From Eubacterium sp. (GTDB taxonomy: Bacteria; Bacillota; Clostridia; Oscillospirales; Ruminococcaceae): a DNA stretch of 64,000 nt. Position numbers and translations under genes: made by a program. Shown here piece by piece: positions 44,236 through 52,359 of the stretch; the first letter of the stretch is position 1, and each line of letters starts with the position of its first letter. The stretch spans positions 1 to 64,000 of the forward strand of contig JAFLRX010000001.1 in assembly GCA_022511265.1 (NCBI GenBank), read 5' to 3'. The notes beneath the pieces were generated by a model that ran no database searches, was not told where the DNA came from, and was given only the letters and a program-made list of their open reading frames with translations.

Positions 44236-45970
44236 AAACAACAGCCTTGCAGTCCTTTCAAGGCTGCTGAAATTTACCAAGCCATACACTGCTTATCTTG
44301 TGTTTACGATAGTCAGTGCTATAGTCTCCGCCTTAGCAACGCTTTACGCACCGGTACTGATAGGCAGTGCGATAGACTGTATAATAGACATAGGCAACGT
44401 TGACTTTGACAAGATACTGCCGATCATTATACAGCTGGCGGCGGTGGTGCTTATCGGCGCATTTTTCCAATGGTTTATGGGATACTGCACAAATATACTT
44501 ACCCAAAATACTCTTAAAGACCTGAGAATAAGCGCATTTAATAAGCTTCAGCGTGTACCGCTGAAATACGTTGACTCTACCCCGCACGGGGATATAATCG
44601 CCCGTGTTGTGACCGATATTGATATTATATCCGACGGACTGCTGCAGGGTTTTCAACAGCTGTTTACCGGGGTAGTAACCATTGTAGGTACATTGTGCTT
44701 TATGATATCCATAAACCCCGCCATCGCGCTGGTGGTTATACTTATCACCCCCCTTTCCCTTTTGGTAGCATCTACCATTGCGAGACTGTGTTCTAAAAAG
44801 TTCAAGGAGCAGGCTGCTCTGCGCGGCGAGGTTACGGCACTTGCAGAAGAATATATCGGCAATCAGAAGGTGGTCAAGGCTTTCTCTCAGGAGAAAAACG
44901 CCGAACAACTGTTTGAAGAGCTTAACAGCAAGCTGTATAAGGTGGGCGTCAGGGCGCAGTTTTATTCCGCGCTTACCAACCCATCCACACGCTTTGTCAA
45001 CGGACTGGTATACGCCGGGGTAGGAATATTCGGCGCGATAAACGCAATAGGAGGCGGCATATCGGTAGGACAACTTTCATGTTTTCTCACCTACGCCAAC
45101 CAGTACACCAAGCCGTTTAACGAGATATCCGGCGTTATCGCCGAGCTGCAATCCGCGTTCGCCAGTGCTAGACGCGTATTTGAGCTTATCGACTCAGATG
45201 ACGAGATTTCCGATGCCGACAATAGTGTTCTTACAGAAGTAAACGGCAGCGTGGAAATAAATAATGTAAGCTTTTCATACAATCCCGATATTGAGCTGAT
45301 AAAAGACCTCAACCTGTCCGTAAAGCCCGGACAGCATATCGCCATAGTAGGTCCTACCGGCTGCGGAAAAACAACGATTATCAATCTACTGATGCGCTTT
45401 TATGACACCGACAGCGGCACAATATCCGTTGACGGAAACCATGTAAAAGAAATAACACGCGACTCGCTGCGGCTTAGCTACGGTATGGTATTGCAGGAGA
45501 CATGGATATTCAAAGGCACGGTGAGGGAGAACATCGCCTACGGCAAGCCGGACGCAACAGACGAAGAAATAACCGCCGCCGCCAAAGCGGCACACTGTCA
45601 CAGCTTTATCCGTAGGCTTAAAAACGGATATGACACGGTGATAAGCGATACATCTGGACTGTCACAAGGGCAAAAACAGCTGCTGTGCATCGCGCGGGTC
45701 ATGCTTACCAGACCGCCCATGCTGATACTGGACGAGGCGACCAGCAGTATAGACACCCGCACCGAGCTGAAAATACAGAGTGCATTTACCAAAATGACAA
45801 GCGGCAAGACCGGCTTTATTGTAGCGCACAGGCTTTCTACGATTAAAGAGGCAGACTGCATACTGGTCATGAACGCCGGAAAAATCATCGAGATAGGCAA
45901 CCACAAGCAACTGCTGGAAAACGGCGGATTTTACGCAGAGCTTTACAACAGCCAATTCAAACAAGCATAA
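44225..45970 (+). CDS. ABC exporter half-transporter, catalytic ATPase subunit
   Basis: 581 residues: six membrane helices, then the nucleotide-binding domain. Walker A GPTGCGKT, Walker B LILDEATS with the catalytic Glu, and the switch His in VAHRLSTI are all canonical. The signature is altered to LSQGQKQL (Gln for the second residue of SGGQ), so the composite site formed with the partner's Walker A is the degenerate one. This complementary pattern is what a heterodimer needs. It overlaps the first half-gene and ends at a terminator. Confidence 0.93.
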   Translation: MKNKNNSLAVLSRLLKFTKPYTAYLVFTIVSAIVSALATLYAPVLIGSAIDCIIDIGNVDFDKILPIIIQLAAVVLIGAFFQWFMGYCTNILTQNTLKDLRISAFNKLQRVPLKYVDSTPHGDIIARVVTDIDIISDGLLQGFQQLFTGVVTIVGTLCFMISINPAIALVVILITPLSLLVASTIARLCSKKFKEQAALRGEVTALAEEYIGNQKVVKAFSQEKNAEQLFEELNSKLYKVGVRAQFYSALTNPSTRFVNGLVYAGVGIFGAINAIGGGISVGQLSCFLTYANQYTKPFNEISGVIAELQSAFASARRVFELIDSDDEISDADNSVLTEVNGSVEINNVSFSYNPDIELIKDLNLSVKPGQHIAIVGPTGCGKTTIINLLMRFYDTDSGTISVDGNHVKEITRDSLRLSYGMVLQETWIFKGTVRENIAYGKPDATDEEITAAAKAAHCHSFIRRLKNGYDTVISDTSGLSQGQKQLLCIARVMLTRPPMLILDEATSSIDTRTELKIQSAFTKMTSGKTGFIVAHRLSTIKEADCILVMNAGKIIEIGNHKQLLENGGFYAELYNSQFKQA

Positions 45971-45973
45971 CAT

Positions 45974-46010
45974 AAAACCCCGAAAGAAAATTTTCTACGG
46001 GGTTTTATTT
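45974..46010 (+). terminator. Terminator of the ABC exporter operon
   Basis: A 9-bp stem AAAACCCCG/CGGGGTTTT with a 15-nt loop and a following ATTT, 4 bp past the stop codon. Confidence 0.8.
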
Positions 46011-46014
46011 AATA

Positions 46015-46043
46015 TTGACATTTTTCTTAAACTATTGTATAAT
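46015..46043 (+). promoter_or_regulatory. Consensus sigma-A promoter of the Tim44/zinc-ribbon/SPFH operon
   Basis: TTGACA (46015-46020), 17 bp and TATAAT (46038-46043), perfect in both boxes, about 60 bp before the start codon. It follows the exporter terminator at once. Confidence 0.92.
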
Positions 46044-46104
46044 TATTTTGTAAGCTTTTTGGGTTTGCAAAAATTATTTTTGTTTATCACAGAGGTCTGA
46101 CAAT

Positions 46105-47100
46105 ATGAAAAAGATATTAGCGATCCTTGCTGCGGCGATTGCAGCTGTAGTGCTGATGTGCAGCACCGTTCTTGCCTTTGACGGTAATGATTACGATTAC
46201 GGCGGAGGCGGCGACTGGGGCGGCGGTGGCGGCTTTACATATGACTATGATAACGATTCAAGCGGCGGTGGCGGCGGCGGAAGCCTCGGCATCGGCGGTG
46301 CGATCGTAGTAATAGTAATAGTTGTTATCATTCTTGCGGTCAGCAAGAATAAGGGAAACGGCAGCACTGCGCAGGGCGGCGTTGTTAAGTCGGCTCAGGG
46401 ACGTTTTGTAAATCTCCCTGACAGGACCGCGGAAATTGAAAATATCATCAAACGCAACGACCCGAATTTCTCGGCAAGCGACTTTGTGTCTTTCACCAAG
46501 GAAGTATACATAGATATTCAGACAGCTTGGTGCAAGCGTGATCTTACCCCCGTAAGACCCGTTCTGCACGAAAATCTCTACAACACCACCGCAAGACAGG
46601 TACAAAGCAAGATAGATCAGGGCGTAATATACCACTATGAGAGTATAGCGATAAACACCGCTTATCTTACCTCTTACGCAAGAGATGCACAGTTCGAGTT
46701 CCTCACCTGCTATCTCAACGCGAGAATGATAGATTATCAGACCGATGAAAAGACCGGCAACATCCTGCGCGGCGATAAGAATACCCGCTGGGATATGCGG
46801 TATAAGATGAAGTTTGTCCGCTCGGTGGGCGTACAGACCAAGCAGGAGACCTCTGCGGCACACGGTCATAACTGCCCGAACTGCGGCGCACCTCTTGAGA
46901 TAACCTCATCCGGCGTATGCGAATACTGCGGCTCAGTAGTTACCACCGGTCAGTATAGTTGGGTACTCACCGACTTTACCACAGTACGCAACGACACCGT
47001 AGACGAAGGCATACATCTTCCTCCCGAGCCGGAAGTAGTTGAAGAAAAGCCGATAGCCGAAGATACTCAGGCACAGAACAACAACGAAACACAGGGGTAA
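46105..47100 (+). CDS. Tim44-like membrane protein with zinc ribbon
   Basis: 331 residues. A signal peptide (about 1-24, ending STVLA) is followed by a Gly/Tyr/Asp-rich surface stretch (about 25-60), a transmembrane helix (about 65-82) and a Tim44-like domain (about 110-250; LTPVRPVLHENLYNTT). A zinc ribbon CPNCGAP..CEYCGS at about 255-275 is inserted before the last strand (YSWVLTDFTTV), and an acidic tail ends the protein. It starts an operon with the next two genes, and all three carry CxxC zinc ribbons. The architecture recalls the membrane partners of the Bacillus YdjGHI complex. Function is inferred, not seen. Confidence 0.8.
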   Translation: MKKILAILAAAIAAVVLMCSTVLAFDGNDYDYGGGGDWGGGGGFTYDYDNDSSGGGGGGSLGIGGAIVVIVIVVIILAVSKNKGNGSTAQGGVVKSAQGRFVNLPDRTAEIENIIKRNDPNFSASDFVSFTKEVYIDIQTAWCKRDLTPVRPVLHENLYNTTARQVQSKIDQGVIYHYESIAINTAYLTSYARDAQFEFLTCYLNARMIDYQTDEKTGNILRGDKNTRWDMRYKMKFVRSVGVQTKQETSAAHGHNCPNCGAPLEITSSGVCEYCGSVVTTGQYSWVLTDFTTVRNDTVDEGIHLPPEPEVVEEKPIAEDTQAQNNNETQG

Positions 47101-47106
47101 TAGTTA

Positions 47107-47949
47107 ATGGGTGATTTGTTTTCCAATGCCGCTTTTGTCACCTTTCTGGTGATATTGCTTATAATTCTTGTTATAGCTGTAGCGGTGCTGTGTCTTGTAC
47201 GCTATGTAAAGCGGAAATTCCGTCAGGTCGCGGGGATGGAGCTGAGCAGATTTGCAAAGGTCATCTCTGAGGGTCTTGAGGAAGAATCCAATATCCCAAA
47301 AGGAATAAACGATTTGTCCGCGGTTTACGCGCCTAAGATAAACCGCGACTTTCCCGAGATCGGATACAACTCTATGGCGATTTTGGTAAAAAATACGCTG
47401 ACGGCTTATCTCGGTGCAATCGAGACACAATCCACCTCAAAGATGGATAAAAACCAATGCTCCGCGTCGCTTTTAGCCAAAGCTAACAACCTCATCTACG
47501 ACCTGCAAAGCAAAGGCGAGAGCGAAAAGTACGAAAATATAGACATCCACAAGTGCGGCATCGCCTCATACAACAACAAAGTGGAAGAGGCATCCGCGGC
47601 ATTTGAGGTATCGGTCGGTTACGTTTTTTCACACACTAAAGATAATAATGTAGAAACCTTCAGTACAGACAAAAATACCGATAAGAAAAAAGACGCCAAG
47701 AAAAAGAATAATAAGAAAAACAAAAAAACCGAAATTGTTCGTCAGAAAACAGAGGCTTCATACAAGGTCGTGCTGACATACAATCAGAACAGACACGAGG
47801 AGGCAAGTGAGTCGGTATACACCAGCACCTGCCCCAACTGCGGTGCGCCGGTTGATATGCGCACCGGAAAATGCGGATACTGCAGTGCATCCTTCACCAT
47901 AATAGCAGACCGCTTTTGGCAAGTATCAGATATTAGCAGGTTAAAATAA
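47107..47949 (+). CDS. Membrane protein with zinc ribbon, operon partner
   Basis: 280 residues. One N-terminal transmembrane helix (about 10-33) comes first, then a Tim44-like cytoplasmic domain (about 45-180) interrupted by a Lys/Asn-rich stretch (KKDAKKKNNKKNKK, about 195-212). A zinc ribbon CPNCGAPVDMRTGKCGYC near 240-258 precedes a final strand with Trp (FWQVSDIS). The layout parallels the upstream gene product, and the two may be distant paralogues forming a pair. It starts 6 bp after that gene. No enzymatic motif. Confidence 0.75.
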   Translation: MGDLFSNAAFVTFLVILLIILVIAVAVLCLVRYVKRKFRQVAGMELSRFAKVISEGLEEESNIPKGINDLSAVYAPKINRDFPEIGYNSMAILVKNTLTAYLGAIETQSTSKMDKNQCSASLLAKANNLIYDLQSKGESEKYENIDIHKCGIASYNNKVEEASAAFEVSVGYVFSHTKDNNVETFSTDKNTDKKKDAKKKNNKKNKKTEIVRQKTEASYKVVLTYNQNRHEEASESVYTSTCPNCGAPVDMRTGKCGYCSASFTIIADRFWQVSDISRLK

Positions 47950-48024
47950 CAGAAGACGAAACCGCACAGGTTTTTACTCCTGTCAACCATGCTAATACCA
48001 TATATATGAAAGGAAATAAACACT

Positions 48025-49416
48025 ATGGGACTTATTAAAGCTGCAATAGGTGCGCTCGGCGGAACGCTTGGCGACACCTGGAAAGAAGCCATCCACTGCC
48101 CCACGATCGACAATACGATAGTTGTGGCAAACGGTGTGAAGATGCATGACGGCTCTGACCGCTCAAGCAACACAAAGGGCACTGAAAACTTTATCAGCAA
48201 CGGATCGGCTATCATGGTCGAAGAAAACACCTGTATGCTGACGCTGGACAACGGAAAGATCACCAACGTTGTTACCGAACCCGGAAGATACATACTTGAT
48301 AACTCTTCCGCCCCCTCGATCTTCGCAGGACAGATAAAGGATTCCGCTAAGGATCTTATCTCACGTTTCACCTTCGGCGGTACGCCTTCGGTTGAGCAGA
48401 GAGTTATCTACATCAACCTGCAAAAGCTGCCCGGTATCCCGTTCGGCACAGGAACACCCGTTCCCTATCCCGATCCGAGATACAACACCACAGTTGATCT
48501 GCGTTTTTACGGAACATTTGAGATACAGATACCTGACGCTGAGGCAGCTGTAAAATTCTACAGCGAGGTAGTAAGCAAGGGCGTTGCGTCCAATCAGATG
48601 ACAGTAAAGGGCATCTTCGCCAACGACCAGTACAAGAACGAATTTATGCAGGCTCTTATGGTTGCACTGAACGGTCTGTCTGCTGAAAACGTAAGCTACA
48701 ACCAGATAACCGGCCAGCTGATGAACCTGACCGAAAAGACAAGAGTAGCTACCGAGGAAAACTGGGCATCAAGAGGCTTTACCCTTACTAACATTGGCTT
48801 AGGACCGATAACCATTTCCGACGAGAGCAAAGAGCTGCTTAAAGATCGTCTTAAGGCTGACACCATGCTCGGCTCTGACGTTCAGCGTGCTATGATGACC
48901 GGTGCGGTTGCAAGAGGTATCGAGGCTGCCGGCAGCAACGAGAACGGTTCTATGATGGGCTTTATGGGTATGAACATGGCGATGAATGTAGGCGGAAACG
49001 TGCTTGGCGATATGCCCGCGGCTACGCAGACCACCTCGCAGCCCGCTCCTAACGGTTGGACCTGTACCGCATGCGGAGCTACAGGCAACACCGGCGCTTT
49101 CTGCTCAGGCTGCGGCGCAAAGAAGGCAGAGCCTTGGACCTGCTCCTGCGGCACACAGAACATGGGCAAATTCTGCTCGCAGTGCGGACAGAGCAAAGAG
49201 GGCGATGCCCCCGCTGCTCCCACCCCCGCTGAGTGGACCTGCGAATGCGGTACCACCAACAAGGGCAAGTTCTGCAGCAATTGCGGAAATGAAAAGCCCG
49301 CAGCACCTAAGAAATACAAGTGCGATAAGTGCGGTTGGGTTCCCGAAGATCCTGAGAATCCTCCTAAGTTCTGCCCTGAGTGCGGAGACCCCTTCAACGA
49401 GGATGACCTTGTATAA
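48025..49416 (+). CDS. SPFH-domain protein with four zinc ribbons (YdjI-like)
   Basis: 463 residues, no membrane segment. Residues 1-330 are an SPFH/virion-core-like domain, with WKEAIHCPTIDNTIVV at the start, the NLQKLPGIPFGTGTPVPYPDP block near 132-152, and RFYGTFEIQI. The region 335-463 carries four ribbons, CTACG..CSGCG, CSCGTQ..CSQCG, CECGTT..CSNCG and CDKCG..CPECG, the last of rubredoxin-like type. In Bacillus the SPFH protein YdjI bridges membrane proteins YdjG/YdjH to PspA during envelope stress. Third gene of the operon, 75 bp after the second, with its own AAAGGA site. Confidence 0.88.
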   Translation: MGLIKAAIGALGGTLGDTWKEAIHCPTIDNTIVVANGVKMHDGSDRSSNTKGTENFISNGSAIMVEENTCMLTLDNGKITNVVTEPGRYILDNSSAPSIFAGQIKDSAKDLISRFTFGGTPSVEQRVIYINLQKLPGIPFGTGTPVPYPDPRYNTTVDLRFYGTFEIQIPDAEAAVKFYSEVVSKGVASNQMTVKGIFANDQYKNEFMQALMVALNGLSAENVSYNQITGQLMNLTEKTRVATEENWASRGFTLTNIGLGPITISDESKELLKDRLKADTMLGSDVQRAMMTGAVARGIEAAGSNENGSMMGFMGMNMAMNVGGNVLGDMPAATQTTSQPAPNGWTCTACGATGNTGAFCSGCGAKKAEPWTCSCGTQNMGKFCSQCGQSKEGDAPAAPTPAEWTCECGTTNKGKFCSNCGNEKPAAPKKYKCDKCGWVPEDPENPPKFCPECGDPFNEDDLV

Positions 49417-49468
49417 GATATGGGACACGGCTGCATAGCAGTATTTTAACCTATATTAATAACAAAAC

Positions 49469-49501
49469 AACGGGAGAACGTCTGTTCTCCCGTTATCTTT
49501 T
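49469..49501 (+). terminator. Terminator of the SPFH operon
   Basis: An 11-bp stem AACGGGAGAAC/GTTCTCCCGTT with GTCT loop, followed by ATCTTTTT. It lies between converging genes and may serve both. Confidence 0.88.
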
Positions 49502-49824
49502 TAATCCCAAACTTCTTTTGCAAGACGGAATACCGCCCAACCCTTCGGCCAACCGACATACATCGTTGCGTGCGTGATGATCGCGGCAATTTCTTCTTTT
49601 GTTACACCGTGATTTTTAGCATTTTGCAGGTGATATGTCAGCGAAGAATCCGTAATCCCCGACGCCATCAACGACACCACGGTTATTATACATTTTGTCT
49701 TTACCGGCAGAACCTCTTCGTTCCACACCTCGCCAAACAGCACATCATCATTCAGATGCGCGAACATCGGCGAAAAATCACCGAGACTTTCTCTTCCTGC
49801 TGTCTGTACTATCTTTTCGCTCAT
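49501..49824 (-). CDS. Carboxymuconolactone decarboxylase-family protein
   Basis: 107 residues. The all-helical fold is suggested by FGEVWNEEVLPVKTKCIITVVSLMAS, then THATMYVGWPKGWAVFRLAKEV, a typical end block for this family. The AhpD-type redox pair CxxC is absent; there is one Cys, at 45. It is therefore probably not an alkylhydroperoxidase. Function unknown. GGGAGG precedes the ATG. Monocistronic, divergent from the lipoprotein gene, each with its own promoter. Confidence 0.87.
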   Translation of the reverse strand: MSEKIVQTAGRESLGDFSPMFAHLNDDVLFGEVWNEEVLPVKTKCIITVVSLMASGITDSSLTYHLQNAKNHGVTKEEIAAIITHATMYVGWPKGWAVFRLAKEVWD

Positions 49825-49900
49825 TGTAAATCCTCCCTGTTTTTATAGATTTAATATTTTTCAATAACTTTTTTGAGCTATATTCTTAACTCCTGATAAA

Positions 49901-49929
49901 GTTATATCAAATTTTCATAAAACTGTCAA
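49901..49929 (-). promoter_or_regulatory. Sigma-A promoter of the carboxymuconolactone decarboxylase-like gene
   Basis: Minus strand TTGACA (49924-49929), 17 bp and TATAAC (49901-49906), with a leader of about 70 nt. Confidence 0.82.
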
Positions 49930-49951
49930 GCATATAAAGTAATATAACTAC

Positions 49952-49980
49952 TTGCCATATTTCATAAAATGCGGTATAAT
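49952..49980 (+). promoter_or_regulatory. Sigma-A promoter of the lipoprotein gene
   Basis: TTGCCA (49952-49957), 17 bp and TATAAT (49975-49980), 40 bp before the start codon, back to back with the opposite promoter. Confidence 0.82.
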
Positions 49981-50019
49981 ATATATTAATAACAGGCTTA
50001 ATTTCATAAAGGAGTTTGG

Positions 50020-50595
50020 ATGAAAAAGTTAGTTACTTTTATTTCACTTGCGCTTATAATATGTCTGACCGCCTGTGACAGCGACGTTCAGACATCTGAA
50101 AATATAGGCCTTACACCTGACAGCAAAACTCAGACTGAGGCAGAATCAAGTGATGATTTTATTTCAAGTATAGATGAGGATGAGCAGGAATACACTTCCC
50201 TGTCATCAACTGAAGAAACAGACAAAACAGAGGAGATAACCGATATGAAAATGAATGTTCAGATAGGAAACAGCACTTTTACAGCTACACTGGAGAATAA
50301 CGCGGCCGTCCGCGAACTGATAGAAATGATGAAGGAATCTCCGATAACCATAGAAATGAGCGACTATTCCGGATTTGAAAAGGTAGGTCCGCTCGGCAGA
50401 AGTCTCACCACCGATAACAAGCAAACCACGACCGCCGCCGGAGATATAGTGCTTTACAGCGGAAATCAAATCGTAATGTTTTACGGCTCTAATTCTTGGA
50501 GCTATACAAGAATTGGAAAAATCGACGACCTCTCAGGGTGGGAAAGCGCGCTTGGCAGCGGCAGCATAACAGCAGTGTTCTCTCTCGCAGAATAA
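50020..50595 (+). CDS. Lipoprotein with cyclophilin-like domain
   Basis: 191 residues. The signal peptide ends in the lipobox LTAC with Cys19, so it is anchored to the outer face of the membrane. An acidic Ser/Thr-rich linker runs to about 75. The rest is a cyclophilin-like beta domain: MNVQIGNSTFTATLENNAAVRE, then AGDIVLYSGNQIVMFYG and a final FSLAE. Proteins of this fold often lack prolyl-isomerase activity; a ligand is unknown. GGAG precedes the ATG. Single-gene unit with terminator. Confidence 0.87.
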   Translation: MKKLVTFISLALIICLTACDSDVQTSENIGLTPDSKTQTEAESSDDFISSIDEDEQEYTSLSSTEETDKTEEITDMKMNVQIGNSTFTATLENNAAVRELIEMMKESPITIEMSDYSGFEKVGPLGRSLTTDNKQTTTAAGDIVLYSGNQIVMFYGSNSWSYTRIGKIDDLSGWESALGSGSITAVFSLAE

Positions 50596-50626
50596 CGATA
50601 TTAATTGTGATTACCCATATAACAAA

Positions 50627-50660
50627 CCCCGCAGATTACAACTATCTGCGGGGTAGTTTT
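50627..50660 (+). terminator. Terminator of the lipoprotein gene
   Basis: A 10-bp stem CCCCGCAGAT/ATCTGCGGGG with 7-nt loop, then TAGTTTTT, 30 bp past the stop. Confidence 0.9.
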
Positions 50661-50690
50661 TATGATATACAACCATTATAGGACACTATT

Positions 50691-51062
50691 TTACCCTTTT
50701 CTTATAAACTCTATCAGAGCATCTATGCTATCAAAATTGTCGTAATCTCCGATAATCCCCTCACGGTGGTACACTATGCTGTTTTTCTCGTTTCGTTCAA
50801 GACAATCCAATAATTCTTCGATACCGTATTCTCTGATAAAAGCGGTAAAGCCTGCGGGCTTTAGCTTGACTAGCAAGCCCTTTCTGCAATCTTTCTCAGT
50901 ACACTCATAACAGCCTGCTATGCCCTTTTCTATTGAACATCGTCTGTTCTCACAAAAGCCTTCGCCGTGGCAATTGCCGGAATTACAGCCACCGCAGGTC
51001 TCGTTTTCCGCACAAAGACAGCAAGCCAATCCGCAGCGCGCGATACCTAATTCTCTTTTCAT
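50691..51062 (-). CDS. Cysteine-rich DUF3795-type protein (first of two adjacent)
   Basis: 123 residues with 15 Cys, mostly in the first 60: CGLACCLCAENETCGGCNSG, then FCENRRCSIEKGIAGCYEC and DCRKG. This is the pattern of DUF3795 proteins, probable metal or Fe-S binders without known function. The C-terminal half is ordinary helical sequence (GFTAFIREYGIEELLDCLE). Its ATG overlaps the stop of the next upstream DUF3795 gene, so the two are coupled. Confidence 0.85.
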   Translation of the reverse strand: MKRELGIARCGLACCLCAENETCGGCNSGNCHGEGFCENRRCSIEKGIAGCYECTEKDCRKGLLVKLKPAGFTAFIREYGIEELLDCLERNEKNSIVYHREGIIGDYDNFDSIDALIEFIRKG

Positions 51063-51337
51063 ATGTATTTCCTTTCATTGTACTCTTTCACAAGCGAGCG
51101 CATATGTTCCTTATCCTTTTGCCAGTTAAACAGCTCACACGGATATACCGGACACAGTCCGCAAAAAAGATACCCGCGCTGTTTACAGCAGGAATATATT
51201 TTACAGTCGTTCTCCCACATCTTTACACATTTGCCGTGTGTATTAAGGCAGCCGCCGCACTCACCGCTTCGGAAATGTCCGCAGGTGGTGCAATTTCCGC
51301 CGCACGGGGTTATAAGCGAAAAATCCGTTATACTCAT
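51059..51337 (-). CDS. Cysteine-rich DUF3795-type protein (second)
   Basis: 92 residues from the ATG at 51337, which has AGGAGG 7 nt upstream; an in-frame start at 51376 would leave this site inside the gene. Cys pairs recur: CGGNCTTCGHFRSGECGGC, then CVKMWENDCKIYSCC and FCGLCPVYPC. Same family as its downstream partner but only about half alike in spacing, so probably an old duplication. First gene of a two-gene unit next to a WYL regulator. Confidence 0.85.
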   Translation of the reverse strand: MSITDFSLITPCGGNCTTCGHFRSGECGGCLNTHGKCVKMWENDCKIYSCCKQRGYLFCGLCPVYPCELFNWQKDKEHMRSLVKEYNERKYI

Positions 51338-51366
51338 AACAAAACCTCCTGTTGATCTTTGATATG

Positions 51367-51405
51367 AGTATAACATATAAAATATGACATCTATATGTCA
51401 TATTT
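51367..51405 (-). promoter_or_regulatory. Large palindrome and -10 box before the DUF3795 pair
   Basis: An 11-bp inverted repeat AAATATGACAT/ATGTCATATTT (51380-51390 with 51395-51405), with 4-bp centre, lies 25 bp past the WYL gene stop. It is followed on the minus strand by TATACT (51367-51372), the likely -10 of the DUF3795 unit. The palindrome covers the -35 region, where no good -35 hexamer exists. It fits a regulator binding site; an AT-rich terminator of the WYL gene is the alternative. Confidence 0.6.
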
Positions 51406-51429
51406 TATTTCTTTTTTAATTTACATCTC

Positions 51430-52314
51430 TTAATACTTCTCTGCTACCCTCTTTACAATTTCCGCAAATTCTTTTCTGTACTCCTCAGGTGAAAGTATCT
51501 CCGCTTTATCCCCAAAGCCCAGAATATAATCATAAAACGACGGTGCGTCAGACCACGAATAATCCAATATGATATTACCATCTGCATCCTCTTCATATGC
51601 CCGTTTGCTGAAATCATCCACAATGCGCCATTTTACTGACTTGTCAAATTTCACCTTAGCGTGTATCTCCTGCTCAGAATGTGACAGCTTGTCAACAACA
51701 TACTCCGGTACGTTGCGTGTTTCAGCTTTATCAGTGACCTTCAGCTCTGTAATACGGGAAAGCTTGAACATTCTGTAATCCTCACGCAAAGTGCAATATC
51801 CCCACACATACCAACCCGACCATTGAAAGATAAGATGATACGGCTCTATCTCACGCGTGCTGGTGCCGCTAGGCGCATAGTAAGTGAAGTATATCTTGCG
51901 CCCGTTTTCAATTGCCGAGTTTATCAGCTCTATCTTATCCGATATCAGATCCTTGTCCATGCCCGAAAGATCAATAATAATGTGATTTCCGGGTGTGCCG
52001 TCCGACAGCTTTGCCATAAGGGTGCGGTAACGTCCCGTCTTGCTGACGCTGTCAAGGCTTTGCAGTCCGGAAATTATGGTCTTCATCTCGGCAGATGACA
52101 GCACCGTACGGTCTATCGTAAAATTTTCCGCAAGATATATTCCGCCGTCTCTGCCTTGTATTGTTATTACCGGTATTCCCGCCTGGTTTATCGCCTCAAT
52201 ATCCCGTACTATAGTACGGCGGGATACTTCAAATTTTTCCGCAAGGTATGCCGCAGTTACCTTTTCTCTTTGGAGCAACACTGACAGTATACCTATTAAA
52301 CGGTCTATTTTCAT
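51430..52314 (-). CDS. WYL-domain transcriptional regulator (YafY type)
   Basis: 294 residues. The N-terminal winged helix-turn-helix reads LLQREKVTAAYLAEKFEVSRRTIVRD (about 13-40). The WYL domain spans about 135-215 with IEPYHLIFQWSGWYVWGYC, and a C-terminal extension follows. WYL domains bind single-stranded nucleic acid or nucleotide-like ligands, and these regulators commonly control adjacent genes. It is directly upstream of the DUF3795 pair on the same strand, with a 26-bp palindrome between. Confidence 0.92.
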   Translation of the reverse strand: MKIDRLIGILSVLLQREKVTAAYLAEKFEVSRRTIVRDIEAINQAGIPVITIQGRDGGIYLAENFTIDRTVLSSAEMKTIISGLQSLDSVSKTGRYRTLMAKLSDGTPGNHIIIDLSGMDKDLISDKIELINSAIENGRKIYFTYYAPSGTSTREIEPYHLIFQWSGWYVWGYCTLREDYRMFKLSRITELKVTDKAETRNVPEYVVDKLSHSEQEIHAKVKFDKSVKWRIVDDFSKRAYEEDADGNIILDYSWSDAPSFYDYILGFGDKAEILSPEEYRKEFAEIVKRVAEKY

Positions 52315-52359
52315 AATATTCTCCTAAAATTTAAGCGGGGCTGTCCCCGCTTATTTATA

